Shown here: positions 33,095-40,949 of the stretch, piece by piece
Layout: each line of letters begins with the position of its first letter
How positions within the stretch are numbered: position 1 is the stretch's first letter
DNA from: CAZTHM01 sp041946825
GTDB taxonomy: Bacteria > Acidobacteriota > Terriglobia > UBA7540
DNA: 64,000 bases
Direction of reading: 5' to 3'
NCBI GenBank assembly: GCA_041946825.1
Contig: JBHGBD010000002.1
Coordinates: forward strand, 62,001-126,000
The notes under the pieces: model-generated
Database searches by the model: none
What the model saw: only the letters and a program-made list of their open reading frames with translations
What the model was told of the DNA's origin: nothing
Program-made: the position numbers and the translations under genes

Positions 33095-33130
33095 ACTAAA
33101 GCCGAAATAGCTGGCGTAGGCCCGTACCAT
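33062..33130 (-). CDS. aroF leader peptide (aromatic-residue-rich)
   Basis: A 22-residue peptide with eight aromatic residues: Tyr5, Tyr8, Phe9, Phe11, Tyr13, Phe15, Trp16 and Phe18. It starts at ATG 33130 and ends with TAG at 33064-33062, 47 nt before the terminator stem. There is no Shine-Dalgarno, but the -10 box TATAGT (33145-33140) ends only 9 nt upstream, so the transcript should start at or just before this ATG: a leaderless leader peptide. GTG at 33151 is in frame but lies inside the promoter. Ribosome stalling on scarce aminoacyl-tRNA(Tyr/Phe/Trp) would cover segment 1 and free segment 2 for antitermination. Confidence 0.8.
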   Translation of the reverse strand: MVRAYASYFGFSYRFWGFALGR

Positions 33131-33139
33131 AAGAGGGAG

Positions 33140-33169
33140 ACTATACAGCACAGCTAGGGCATCGCGCAA
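33140..33169 (-). promoter_or_regulatory. aroF promoter
   Basis: Minus strand TTGCGC (33169-33164), 18-nt spacer, TATAGT (33145-33140). The predicted transcription start falls near 33133, within a few bases of the leader-peptide ATG. Confidence 0.55.
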
Positions 33170-33220
33170 GAGGAATGTTGGTCAGGTTCACTGGCCGCTG
33201 CCGCCGACTTACTCGACGAG

Positions 33221-33245
33221 GTGGCGGCGTAAAGCCGCCGCTACT
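33221..33245 (-). repeat. GTAGC-type palindrome supplying the C45-peptidase stop codon
   Basis: Minus strand AGTAGC, then GGCGGC-TTTAC-GCCGCC. The TAG of the leading GTAGC is the stop codon of the upstream gene (33243-33241). Confidence 0.7.
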
Positions 33246-34650
33246 TTGCGGCGGTGAACGTCGTCCACGTGTGCGAGTTCATATCGCGGAGCAAATCCTT
33301 CTGCCAGGAAAATTCCGGATGGGCGGCGAGGTGCGCGGCGGCATTGAAGTCGATCCCGCAGGCGTGTCCGGCGGCGGCGCGGAACGACATCTTCGCGGCC
33401 AGCGTGGCATCGGCGATCTTGTTCTGCACGGCCCCGGCGATCCCGTACGGCGGCTGCCAGGAGCCCGAGCCGCGTGGCGAAAGATCGATGTGCCCGCAGA
33501 GGGTTCGCTCGTTGGGCTGGTTCTTCTGCTGCAGCGTGTCGAAGTGGTCGGAGAGGAAACGCTCGGCGGTGGCGACGTCAATCTTGCCCTTGTTTTCGGC
33601 CATGAGCTGGTCCCAGCGCACGTGGCGGGCGTTGGCGCTGTTGCCCATGTCCTTGATGTTGAAGTCGGTCTCTTCGGCCACCAGCTTCGAGTTGATGGGG
33701 AAATTCGAGCCGACAAAGAATCCGTCCTTCGTCCGCTCCAGCGTGACGTTCTTCAGCCCCAGCTCGAGGCTGGCGATTTCGCCCGTCTTGCGGTCGGCGA
33801 TCAGCCAGTCGTTGGCGTAACCGCCGTTATTTCCTTCTTTCATAATACGCGCGTAGTCGTCGATTGATGATGAGTATTGCATGGCTTTACGAGCGCGCAC
33901 GAACTCCGGAATCCCGTTCGTGTCGTAGCCGGAGAAGTGGCTGATGGTGGTTTCCGTAATCATGATCCCGTCGGAGTTGATGCCAAAATCGTCGGCGCTG
34001 TGGATGAATCCCGGAAAGCCGTCCATCATGAATCGGTGGCCGCGCGCGGGAACGATGTCGAAGATGATCGTCCAGCGCTCGCCATCGAGATAGTTGGTCC
34101 AGTTGTTGTGGGCGATGATGACTTTGCCGTCCTTGGTGTAGCTGCCCGTGGCCACGAAGGCGCTGCAATGCTCCGGCGCCACGAGCGCGGCCGAAGATTT
34201 GATGCCGTGCTCCTTGTCGTAAACCTTGACGTAGTAGCCCCATTCCATCGCGGCATTGAGCGCTACGACGTCCCACAGGTCGAGCTTCGCGCCGTGCGCG
34301 ATTGCGCCGTCGGCGATGCCCTGAAGTTCCTGCCGGTACTCTTCCTCGATGTGCGGCCACATCATGTTCTGCGCGGCGTCGCGGAAGAACTGCCAGTCCT
34401 TTTTCTCGTCGTGGGCTTGCTCGAGAACCGTAACCTTGAGCGCGTCTTCAATCTCCGGAGCCAGCAGGTAGCCGTGCTGGAAACCGATTTGCGACGGCGT
34501 GCCTTGCAGGTGGACAAACGTCCAGCCGTTCTTCTCCGGCTTGCGAAAGGCGCCCGCCAGGCGCGGGTCTGTCGTCTTCTCTTTGGAGAATGTTTGTGAG
34601 GCGAGCGCAGTCATAACTAAGATAACCAGACCAGCGGCAATGCGACGCAT
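33241..34650 (-). CDS. C45-family autoproteolytic acyltransferase/hydrolase (phospholipase B-like), exported
   Basis: A 469-residue Ntn-hydrolase-fold protein with a signal peptide (RRIAAGLVILVMTALASQTFS). In this family the precursor cuts itself before a Cys that becomes the N-terminal nucleophile; Cys162 in PEHCSAFVATGSYTKDGKVIIAHNNW fits. The segment IHSADDFGINSDGIMITETTIS and the GYANDWLIADRKTGEIASLELG block are typical of C45/phospholipase-B-like members. Substrates in the family include acyl-amides, peptides and lipids; none can be chosen here. The start is ATG 34650. It stands alone between aroF and a repeat-rich gap. Confidence 0.85.
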   Translation of the reverse strand: MRRIAAGLVILVMTALASQTFSKEKTTDPRLAGAFRKPEKNGWTFVHLQGTPSQIGFQHGYLLAPEIEDALKVTVLEQAHDEKKDWQFFRDAAQNMMWPHIEEEYRQELQGIADGAIAHGAKLDLWDVVALNAAMEWGYYVKVYDKEHGIKSSAALVAPEHCSAFVATGSYTKDGKVIIAHNNWTNYLDGERWTIIFDIVPARGHRFMMDGFPGFIHSADDFGINSDGIMITETTISHFSGYDTNGIPEFVRARKAMQYSSSIDDYARIMKEGNNGGYANDWLIADRKTGEIASLELGLKNVTLERTKDGFFVGSNFPINSKLVAEETDFNIKDMGNSANARHVRWDQLMAENKGKIDVATAERFLSDHFDTLQQKNQPNERTLCGHIDLSPRGSGSWQPPYGIAGAVQNKIADATLAAKMSFRAAAGHACGIDFNAAAHLAAHPEFSWQKDLLRDMNSHTWTTFTAAK

Positions 34651-34781
34651 GTTGGCTCCTGAAATTCCCTGGAATTAAATGGCCGTGAAGCCCCCGCTCA
34701 GCGCGCGGACGAGGAAGGATTATAACGTAAAATCGAATGTCGATTGGGAACTCCTCTTGTTGTTGCCCCGAGGCGTTTTTT

Positions 34782-34942
34782 CACCGCAGAGGCGCAGAGG
34801 CCGCGGAGAAATTCCTGGGGGAATGGGCGTTTTCGCACCGCAGAGGCGCAGAGGTCGCGGAGAAAAGAAAGAGAGAGTGCCACGGCACATTGATAGGCCT
34901 GAGTCTCTGCGCCGTCTCTGCGTACTCCGCGTCTCTGCGGTG
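34782..34942. repeat. CACCGCAGAGGCGCAGAGG repeat: two direct copies and one inverted
   Basis: Direct copies lie at 34782-34811 and 34836-34865, both reading CACCGCAGAGGCGCAGAGG then (C/T)CGCGGAGAAA; an inverted copy ends with CTCTGCGGTG at 34905-34942. Similar elements are widespread in bacterial intergenic DNA. They fill most of the 322-nt gap 34651-34972, which has no gene. Confidence 0.75.
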
Positions 34943-34972
34943 CAGGATTGGCGCCTGATTTTCGGAAATTGG

Positions 34973-35806
34973 CTAGGGAATGCGCGCGGCCAGTGTCGAG
35001 GCGAAGGTCACAGCAGCCTGCGCGTCGGGGAAATTCGCAACTCCGCCGAGATACCGCCCCTTGCGGAAAATGCAGAGCCCGCCGAGATACTGGTCCTTCG
35101 CCTGGAGCGCCTCGTCGGCGACGCTTGCGGGCGCCGTCTCGCCCAGGCGCGTGCGGAGCTTCTTCATCACCGCCGACGCGGACTCAGCGGACTCTTCCTT
35201 GACGATGAACGCCTTCCCTGCTTCGTACTGCGCCACGTAACCGCGTTTGAGGGCGCGCAGGCCGAGCACGCTTTCGGGAATCAACCGAACTGAAACCATT
35301 TTCTCAACCGGAAACCACGCGAGCGTTTCCGGCGGCGCGCTCTGACCCGAGATGTTCTTCTCCATCCCAACGATGAATCCCTCCAAAGCCTTCGAATGGT
35401 CACCGTCGGGGCTGGCGCTTATCTCGACGTAATAGGTGCCCTTGGCGAAGGTCGCCTTGCGCGGCAGAATCTGTCCTCCCATGCCGATCGCCGCGACCGG
35501 CAGGCTGGGATCGCGGTTGGCGGTGAAAATCCCGTAGGCCGCGTCCGCGTCAGTCATCTCGGAAACATCGATGATGAGCGTGTCCTCGCCCGACTTGCAG
35601 GTAATCCCCGTCATGCGGACGAAACCGTAAATCAGATAGCCCTCGGCGTTGCCATCCATGTATTCGAAAAGGTTCTCGGCGGTAAACGCGCGAACCGGCC
35701 CAGACATCTCCCATCCGGGCACATAGCTGCAATGAAGAATATCGCCGGCGGTGGCGGCCGAAGAAGCTGCCAACACTGCGGCAAAAAGGAATAATGCTCG
35801 CTTCAT
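34973..35806 (-). CDS. Exported DUF6599-like protein
   Basis: A 277-residue secreted protein. ATG 35806, preceded by CAGGA, starts a signal peptide (MKRALFLFAAVLAASSAATAG); the longer open frame upstream lies in repeat DNA. The hallmark segment is FTAENLFEYMDGNAEGYLIYGFVRM, followed by a beta-rich body (DTLIIDVSEMTDADAAYGIFTANR) and a second half resembling the first (SVRLIPESVLGLRALKRGYVAQYEAGKAFIVKEES). This matches the DUF6599 type found in Acidobacteriota and related phyla. Function unknown. It is transcribed downstream of the aldo/keto reductase gene with 120 nt of repeat DNA between. Confidence 0.75.
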   Translation of the reverse strand: MKRALFLFAAVLAASSAATAGDILHCSYVPGWEMSGPVRAFTAENLFEYMDGNAEGYLIYGFVRMTGITCKSGEDTLIIDVSEMTDADAAYGIFTANRDPSLPVAAIGMGGQILPRKATFAKGTYYVEISASPDGDHSKALEGFIVGMEKNISGQSAPPETLAWFPVEKMVSVRLIPESVLGLRALKRGYVAQYEAGKAFIVKEESAESASAVMKKLRTRLGETAPASVADEALQAKDQYLGGLCIFRKGRYLGGVANFPDAQAAVTFASTLAARIP

Positions 35807-35841
35807 GATTTCCTGCAATCCGCCCAATGATCGGGGTGGCT

Positions 35842-35910
35842 CACCACCAAGACGCAGAGAGCGTAGAGAAGCCACAGCCCCCGCTCTGCGTACTCTGCGT
35901 CTGAGCGGTG
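35842..35910. repeat. CACC-ACGCAGAG inverted repeat pair
   Basis: CACCACCAAGACGCAGAG (from 35842) and its inverted partner ending CTGAGCGGTG (35884-35910) can form a long imperfect hairpin. It is a diverged member of the family at 34782-34942 and lies between the DUF6599 and aldo/keto reductase genes. Confidence 0.6.
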
Positions 35911-35926
35911 CGAAAACGTCCTTGCA

Positions 35927-37090
35927 CTAAGCAAAAAGCTCCTGCGCGCGGCTCAGGCGTGAAAAAACCTGAACGCCGTATGGGCACTTGACTGTGCATT
36001 CGGCGCAGTCGCCGCAGCGGACTCCCGTGACGTCCGCGCCAAGCTTGAGGAATTCCTCTCGTCCCAGCGCGTACTGTCGGTAGCCGTCGGCATAGGTCAC
36101 GTGGCGGATGATGTTGGCCACGGGCAGGCCTTTGGCGCAAGTCCCCTTGCACTCGCCGCACATGCGGCAGTAGAGCGGGGTGATGAAATCGAGCTGACGG
36201 GCCAGGAGCTTTTCGTCCCCGCCCGCGAACGGCTCCTTCATGGCGCGCAGATTCTCGTCGAGCTGTTCCATGTCGGTCATGCTGGGGATGGTGGTGCTGA
36301 CGCGCGGGTTCTTGATCACCCATTTCAACGCCGCCAGCATTGTGCCCTCGGACTTCAGCTTGCCGTAAAGCGGGTCGCTCGGTTTGGTCTTGCGAAAGCC
36401 GCCCGCCATCACTTTCATGCCCACTACACCCATGCCGGCGTTGGCGGCCTGCTCGATGGCCGCGTCCATGCTTTTGTCCATGGTGAAGTTGTAGGTCACC
36501 AGGACGACGTCGGTGGCGCGCTTCTCCACGAGAAAAGGAATCAGCAACCGTGGCTCGTGGGTGCTCAGGCCCGCGAAGCGAATCTTGCCCTGCTGCTTGG
36601 CAATCTGCTGCGCTTCGAAAAGCTCATCAGGGACTTCGCTCAGCGAATCCTTTCCGTGCAGGTACCAGATATCCACGTGGTCCGTACCCAGCTCGCGCAG
36701 GCTCGTGTCCAAATCGCGGAGCGCGCCTTCCTTAGTTCCGGCGCCCGACTTCGTCGAGAGGTACAGGGCATTCCGCTTGCGCTTCAGTGCCGCGCCCACC
36801 ATGCGCTCGTTGTTGCCGCCCTGGTAGCCGCGCGCGGTGTCGAAGTAATTGATCCCGAGGTCGGCGGCGCGCTCGATGACGCTGGCGTCGGAAGTGATCA
36901 TGCACCCGAAGCCGACCGTAGTAACGCGCATCCGGGTCTTGCCGAGGGTTCGAAAGCTGAGCCCGCTTGAGACGGCGGGTTGCTGCTTGGAGCGCGGTTC
37001 CGGCGCCTGCTGCCAACTGGTTCCAAGTCCCGCGAGCGGCAGCGCGACGCCGGCGGACAAAAAGTCACGGCGAGAAGATTTCGTTTTCAT
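35927..37090 (-). CDS. Aldo/keto reductase with C-terminal 4Fe-4S ferredoxin domain and Tat signal
   Basis: A 387-residue protein. A Tat motif (SSRRDFLSAG) opens it. Residues about 45-310 are an aldo/keto reductase barrel (FGCMITSDASVIERAADLGINYFDTARGY, with catalytic Asp and Tyr; Lys in LSTKSG; His in WYLHGKD). The C-terminus carries two 4Fe-4S motifs, CRMCGECKGTC and CGDCAECTVKCP. Such AKR-ferredoxin fusions are common in anaerobe-related lineages. Export through Tat suits a cofactor-loaded enzyme, so it likely works in the periplasm (inference). It is the first of seven consecutive Tat-signal genes. The start is ATG 37090. Confidence 0.9.
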   Translation of the reverse strand: MKTKSSRRDFLSAGVALPLAGLGTSWQQAPEPRSKQQPAVSSGLSFRTLGKTRMRVTTVGFGCMITSDASVIERAADLGINYFDTARGYQGGNNERMVGAALKRKRNALYLSTKSGAGTKEGALRDLDTSLRELGTDHVDIWYLHGKDSLSEVPDELFEAQQIAKQQGKIRFAGLSTHEPRLLIPFLVEKRATDVVLVTYNFTMDKSMDAAIEQAANAGMGVVGMKVMAGGFRKTKPSDPLYGKLKSEGTMLAALKWVIKNPRVSTTIPSMTDMEQLDENLRAMKEPFAGGDEKLLARQLDFITPLYCRMCGECKGTCAKGLPVANIIRHVTYADGYRQYALGREEFLKLGADVTGVRCGDCAECTVKCPYGVQVFSRLSRAQELFA

Positions 37091-37167
37091 GAGGACATCT
37101 CCGCGATGGCGAGAATATAATTCCCATTCGAGGTGGAATCATAAATCCGCATGAGGACTGGTGACCA

Positions 37168-38274
37168 GTGATATTTTCGCGACGACATTTTATCCGACTC
37201 ACAGGGACAGGAATTCTGCTTAGCTCATCCCGGCTCAGCGCGCAACAAGCGCCCGCTACGAAGACGGAAGTAATTCGGCCACTTTCGGGACGGTCAAAGG
37301 TATCGCTCGTTCGCGGTGAGAATCGCCGCAAGAACGCTCATGACGCGCTCCTAGCCATTGACGAGCAGATCCGTCCCCGGTTGGCTCGCAAGAAGTATGT
37401 GATCATCAAGCCGAATAACGTCTCGACGGTGAATCCCCTCGCGGCGACGGATGCCGACGCCATGCGCGGCATCCTCGATTACCTCGGCCCGCGCTTCAAG
37501 GGACCGGTCATCATCGCCGAGTCGTCGGCGGGAGAGACGTTCGAAGGCTTCAGCAACTTTGGCTACACGCGGCTGGTTCCGGAGTTCCGCTCGCAGAACG
37601 TCACGCTGGTTGACCTCAACAAGGAAGCGAAGTACGAAACGATTCCCATCGTGGATTTCGACCTCCACGTTGTGCCGGTGCGCCTGGCGGCGCGGCTGCT
37701 CGATCCGGACGCGTTTGTCATCTGCTCCGCCATGCCCAAGACGCACAACGTGACGGTCGTCACGCTGTCGGTGAAAAACATGACGCTGGGTGCGCCGCTC
37801 CACCACGCCCCCGGCGAGACTCCGCATTGGAACGACAAGCGGAAATACCACGTGGGGGTCCGCCAGACGCACTACAACATGATGCTCACCGCCCAGCGCA
37901 TGGCGCCGCATTGGGGCGCGACGCTCATCGACGGCTTCGAAGGGATGGAAGGCAACGGGCCTTCCTCCGGCACGCCCGTGCCGCACCGGATTGCCGTCGC
38001 CTCCACCGACTACATCGCCGCCGACCGCGTGGCGCTGGAAACCATGGGCGTAAATGCCGAATGGGTGGGATACCTGCGTTACTGCGACCAGGTGGGAATC
38101 GGGAACTACAACCTGGACAAGATCGACGTGGTTGGAGAATCCATCGCCGCCGTGCGCCGCAGTTACCGCCTGCACGCCGACATCGAGCGCGAACTGGAAT
38201 GGATGGGACCGATGCGCGACCTGCCGCCCAACCTCGGACGGCTGGACGCTCCCTCGGACGGCATCTTCGCCTAG
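37168..38274 (+). CDS. DUF362-domain protein with Tat signal
   Basis: A 368-residue protein: Tat signal (FSRRHFIRLTGTGIL), then a DUF362 domain (KKYVIIKPNNVSTVNP; VIIAESSAGETFEGFSNFGY; VICSAMPKTHNVTVVTLSVKNMTLG; TLIDGFEGMEGNGP), a fold often joined to ferredoxins and of uncertain biochemical role. No Fe-S motif is present here. It starts at GTG 37168, there being no in-frame ATG before the signal. It is divergent from the aldo/keto reductase gene 77 nt away. The stop codon TAG (38272-38274) lies in the CTAG end of a 207-bp repeat element. Confidence 0.85.
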   Translation: MIFSRRHFIRLTGTGILLSSSRLSAQQAPATKTEVIRPLSGRSKVSLVRGENRRKNAHDALLAIDEQIRPRLARKKYVIIKPNNVSTVNPLAATDADAMRGILDYLGPRFKGPVIIAESSAGETFEGFSNFGYTRLVPEFRSQNVTLVDLNKEAKYETIPIVDFDLHVVPVRLAARLLDPDAFVICSAMPKTHNVTVVTLSVKNMTLGAPLHHAPGETPHWNDKRKYHVGVRQTHYNMMLTAQRMAPHWGATLIDGFEGMEGNGPSSGTPVPHRIAVASTDYIAADRVALETMGVNAEWVGYLRYCDQVGIGNYNLDKIDVVGESIAAVRRSYRLHADIERELEWMGPMRDLPPNLGRLDAPSDGIFA

Positions 38275-38477
38275 AAGCGATTGCAAATCCCTGATTAATT
38301 CCTTGTCAGGGCCCCGATTTATCGGGGCCGAACCCATGTCTCCTCGGCAGCGGCTTCAGCCGCTGAGGGCCACCCAGACACCTCAGGGGCTAAAGCCCGT
38401 TCCTTCTCCGACCTCGATCGGCCCCGATAAATCGGGGCCCTGACGATACTTGGAGAAGGTTTTGCAGCAGCTTCTAG
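38271..38477 (+). mobile_element. MITE-like element, copy 1 (207 bp)
   Basis: Terminal inverted repeats of 18 bp: CTAGAAGCGATTGCAAAT at the left and, read from the other strand, CTAGAAGCTGCTGCAAAA at the right. Internal palindromes include GGCCCCGATTTATCGGGGCC, GCGGCTTCAGCCGC and GGGCTAAAGCCC. An inverted copy of identical length is at 42223-42429. No coding capacity. CTAG at both ends may be a target duplication. The left CTAG contains the DUF362 stop codon. The rest of the gap (38478-38638) holds only a purine-rich ribosome site for msrB. Confidence 0.82.
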
Positions 38478-38638
38478 CCGTCCGCAACTCCTTGCGTTGA
38501 GAGGGGTTGCGTCCGACGCACTCACACTCGCCTTCCCCCGCCTCAACGGGCTCCTGGAAACCTGCAACCAATTCGCCTCCAAATCCATCTGTTAATCTGG
38601 GTCAGGGCAAAGCACGACCAGTATGAGAGGAGGTTGCA

Positions 38639-39235
38639 GTGAAGACCGATCATGATTCTTTTGCTCCCGGCCGCCAGATAACCCGAAGGGTTTTCCTGGC
38701 TACCGCCGCAACTGCCGCCGGGGTGCTGACATGGGGCGCGACCGATGGCGGTGCGGCGCCTCGCCCGAAGGTCAAGGTGGTTACTCTGGTTGATTTTTCA
38801 GATTCCGGCCAACGGAAAGGAATCATTATGACAGAGAAGGTTGTGAAAACGGACGCGGAATGGAAGGCGCAATTGACTCCCGAGCAGTATCAGGTGACGC
38901 GCCACAAAGGCACGGAGCGCGCCTTCACCGGCCAATACTGGAACAACCACGAAAAAGGGATCTACCGCTGCGTCTGCTGCGGCAACGCGCTGTTCAGCTC
39001 CGACACCAAGTTCGAGTCCGGAACGGGCTGGCCGAGCTTCTGGGCACCGATCGCACCGGAGAACATCAAGACTGAAACCGACATGAGTTTGGGAATGGTG
39101 CGGACTGAAGTGACCTGCAAGAAATGTGACGCGCACCTCGGACACGTCTTCGACGACGGTCCCAAACCGACCCACCTGCGCTATTGCCTGAATTCCGCGT
39201 CGCTGGACTTCGTCGGGAAGGACGGCACGAAGTAA
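38639..39235 (+). CDS. msrB: Peptide-methionine (R)-S-oxide reductase with Tat signal
   Basis: A 198-residue MsrB with an N-terminal Tat signal (QITRRVFLATAATAAGVLTWGA). The enzyme reduces methionine-R-sulfoxide in proteins. The domain spans about 70-195: zinc ligands CVCC and CKKC, the GTGWPSF substrate motif, HLGHVFDDGP, and the catalytic Cys in RYCLNSASL. MsrB is normally cytoplasmic or fused to MsrA; a Tat-exported version would repair periplasmic proteins. The start is GTG 38639 behind GAGAGGAGG. It is convergent with the DHDPS-like gene only 6 nt away, and lies just inside the left MITE. Confidence 0.94.
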   Translation: MKTDHDSFAPGRQITRRVFLATAATAAGVLTWGATDGGAAPRPKVKVVTLVDFSDSGQRKGIIMTEKVVKTDAEWKAQLTPEQYQVTRHKGTERAFTGQYWNNHEKGIYRCVCCGNALFSSDTKFESGTGWPSFWAPIAPENIKTETDMSLGMVRTEVTCKKCDAHLGHVFDDGPKPTHLRYCLNSASLDFVGKDGTK

Positions 39236-39241
39236 GGCTGC

Positions 39242-40252
39242 TCAGGCCTTGAAATACGGCGCAAGCTGCTTCCACCAGATCTCCATCTGCTGTTCATCGA
39301 TGGCGTCAAGATTCGTGCCCCGCTGGCCGCGCATCTTGGCGGACTTGAAGACGCTTCGCCGCACCAGCACTGCTTTGGCGAAGTGCATGCCGTAGAGTTC
39401 CTCCATGGCAATCATGGGCAGCAGTTTCTGGTAGAGGGCGCGGGCTTCGTCGAGCTTTCCCGCGGCGGCCAGGTCATAGACCTGGACCTCGATATCCACG
39501 AACTCGCACGCCGGCATGGTCCCTTGCGCGCCGTGCGCCATTTCGTTCAAAAGGTATTTGCCCGCGTTGCCCGAAAAAATCCCGCGCATTACGCCCGAGC
39601 GCGCGTATTCCTCGCAGCGATGGGCGACGGGCTCAACTTCCTCTTTGATGTAACCCAGCGACGGAAACTCCTGGGCGAGCTGAATCACGGTTGAGGCCGG
39701 CAGGGTCGGCCCCCACGAGCCGCCGCTGTTCTGGATAAAGATCGGGATTTTCACCGCGCGCGCCAGCGCCCGAAAGTAGTCGAGCGCCGTGTCGAGTGAC
39801 GCGTGGCCAAGGAAGGGGGGCAGCGCGATCACCGCGTCGGCCCCGGTTTGCTCGGCGTGCCGCGCCAGCTTGACCGCGGTTTCCCGGATGGGCGCCTGGA
39901 CCCCGATGACGACCGTGCTCGCGCCTCCCTGGGCTTTGCGGGTGATAACTTCCGCCCCGCGCATGCGCTCATCGTCGGTGAGGAGATAAAACTCCGCCGC
40001 GAGTTGCGGCCACACCAGGCCGTGAGAGCCGCACTTCATGCAGAATGCGACCTCGCGCTCCAGGTCCTCCCAATCGATCTCGTCGTTCTGATTGAAAGGG
40101 GTCTGCAGGATGGCGAAGATGCCGCGGAAAGCCTTCTGCGCAGGCGCTGCCACAAGCGCGCGTAAAACCTCCGCGCGCGCCAACCACGGCATCGCGACAC
40201 CCGCCAGCGCGGCTCGGCGCACGAATTCCCGCCGATCAAGCTTCCGGGCCAT
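39242..40252 (-). CDS. DHDPS/NAL-family aldolase or lyase with Tat signal
   Basis: A 336-residue member of the dihydrodipicolinate synthase superfamily with a Tat signal (LDRREFVRRAALAGVAM). The barrel shows FAILQTPFNQNDEIDWEDLEREV, a catalytic-Lys candidate in SLGYIKEEVEP (Schiff base), and NAGKYLLNEMAHGAQG. The usual catalytic Tyr (YNxP) is replaced by IQNSGG, as in a branch that is not true DapA, so lysine synthesis is unlikely; 2-keto-3-deoxy sugar acid aldolase or a related lyase is more plausible. Its start is 12 nt downstream of the RidA stop, giving an operon, divergent from the SelA-like gene. Confidence 0.87.
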   Translation of the reverse strand: MARKLDRREFVRRAALAGVAMPWLARAEVLRALVAAPAQKAFRGIFAILQTPFNQNDEIDWEDLEREVAFCMKCGSHGLVWPQLAAEFYLLTDDERMRGAEVITRKAQGGASTVVIGVQAPIRETAVKLARHAEQTGADAVIALPPFLGHASLDTALDYFRALARAVKIPIFIQNSGGSWGPTLPASTVIQLAQEFPSLGYIKEEVEPVAHRCEEYARSGVMRGIFSGNAGKYLLNEMAHGAQGTMPACEFVDIEVQVYDLAAAGKLDEARALYQKLLPMIAMEELYGMHFAKAVLVRRSVFKSAKMRGQRGTNLDAIDEQQMEIWWKQLAPYFKA

Positions 40253-40264
40253 TCTTCACCTCCC

Positions 40265-40768
40265 TCAGTCGACGTAGGCAATGCACTCGATCTCGATGGG
40301 CGAATCGCCCGGCAGGTCTTTCACCGCCACGGTCGAGCGCGCCGGCGGATCGGTGGGGAAAAACGTGTGATAGACCTTGTTCATCTCCTGGAAGGTGGAG
40401 ATGTCGGTGAGGAACACCAGGCACTTCAGCACGCGATCCATTGAGGACCCCGCCGCCTCGACCGCCGATTTCACATTTTCCAGGCATTGGCGAACCTGGT
40501 TCGGGAAGGGCCCCTCCACAACTTTGTGCGTCGTGGGATCGTGGGCGCCGGCCCCGGAGACATAGATCACATTGCCATATTGGATCGCCGTACTGAGGAT
40601 TCTGTCGGGCGACGGCTTTTCGCCGGGCCGATAGACGACCTTCTTGCGCAGTTTCCCTTTTGCGGCGTGGGCGCCGCCCGGCACGGCCAGCGTTGCGGCC
40701 CCTGCCGCCGCGCCGCCCGTCAGCGCGCGGCCCAGGAATCTGCGCCGATCGGATTTCTTGTTGCTCAT
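40265..40768 (-). CDS. RidA-family enamine/imine deaminase with Tat signal
   Basis: A 167-residue protein with a textbook Tat signal (KKSDRRRFLGRALTGGAAAG, ending AHA) and a RidA/YjgF domain (about 45-165). Conserved features are YGNVIYVSGAGAHDP, VRQCLENVKSAVEAAGSSMDRVLKC and the catalytic Arg in PPARSTVAVKDLPGDSPIEIECIAY. RidA hydrolyses reactive enamines released by PLP lyases. ATG 40768 follows GGAGGAC. The upstream divergent gene encodes just such a PLP enzyme, also Tat-targeted, which suggests they act together (inference). Confidence 0.92.
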   Translation of the reverse strand: MSNKKSDRRRFLGRALTGGAAAGAATLAVPGGAHAAKGKLRKKVVYRPGEKPSPDRILSTAIQYGNVIYVSGAGAHDPTTHKVVEGPFPNQVRQCLENVKSAVEAAGSSMDRVLKCLVFLTDISTFQEMNKVYHTFFPTDPPARSTVAVKDLPGDSPIEIECIAYVD

Positions 40769-40886
40769 AGAATGTCCTCCGGTTTCAAAAATGCAACTCC
40801 CTGTGTGTGGCGAAAAAACTACCACACCACGAAGCGTTGCGGAAGATGATTATTGGGAGCGCCCTTTCAACCTGTTTCCGCAGCGC

Positions 40887-40915
40887 TTGACAGGATGCTG
40901 AACGGGCGATAATTT
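40887..40915 (+). promoter_or_regulatory. Promoter of the SelA-like gene
   Basis: TTGACA (40887-40892), exactly 17 nt, TAATTT (40910-40915). It lies in the divergent gap 40769-40949, and its position excludes the TTG at 40914 as the start of the SelA-like protein. Confidence 0.62.
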
Positions 40916-40949
40916 GAGCACGACTTCAAGCCTGCGTGGGGGCATCAAA

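Noticed and set aside
33000..33240. A tRNA or T-box leader upstream of aroF
   Set aside because: No cloverleaf or T-box sequence (the conserved AGGGUGG-type bulge) is present; a leader peptide with trp-type mutually exclusive stems accounts for the region.
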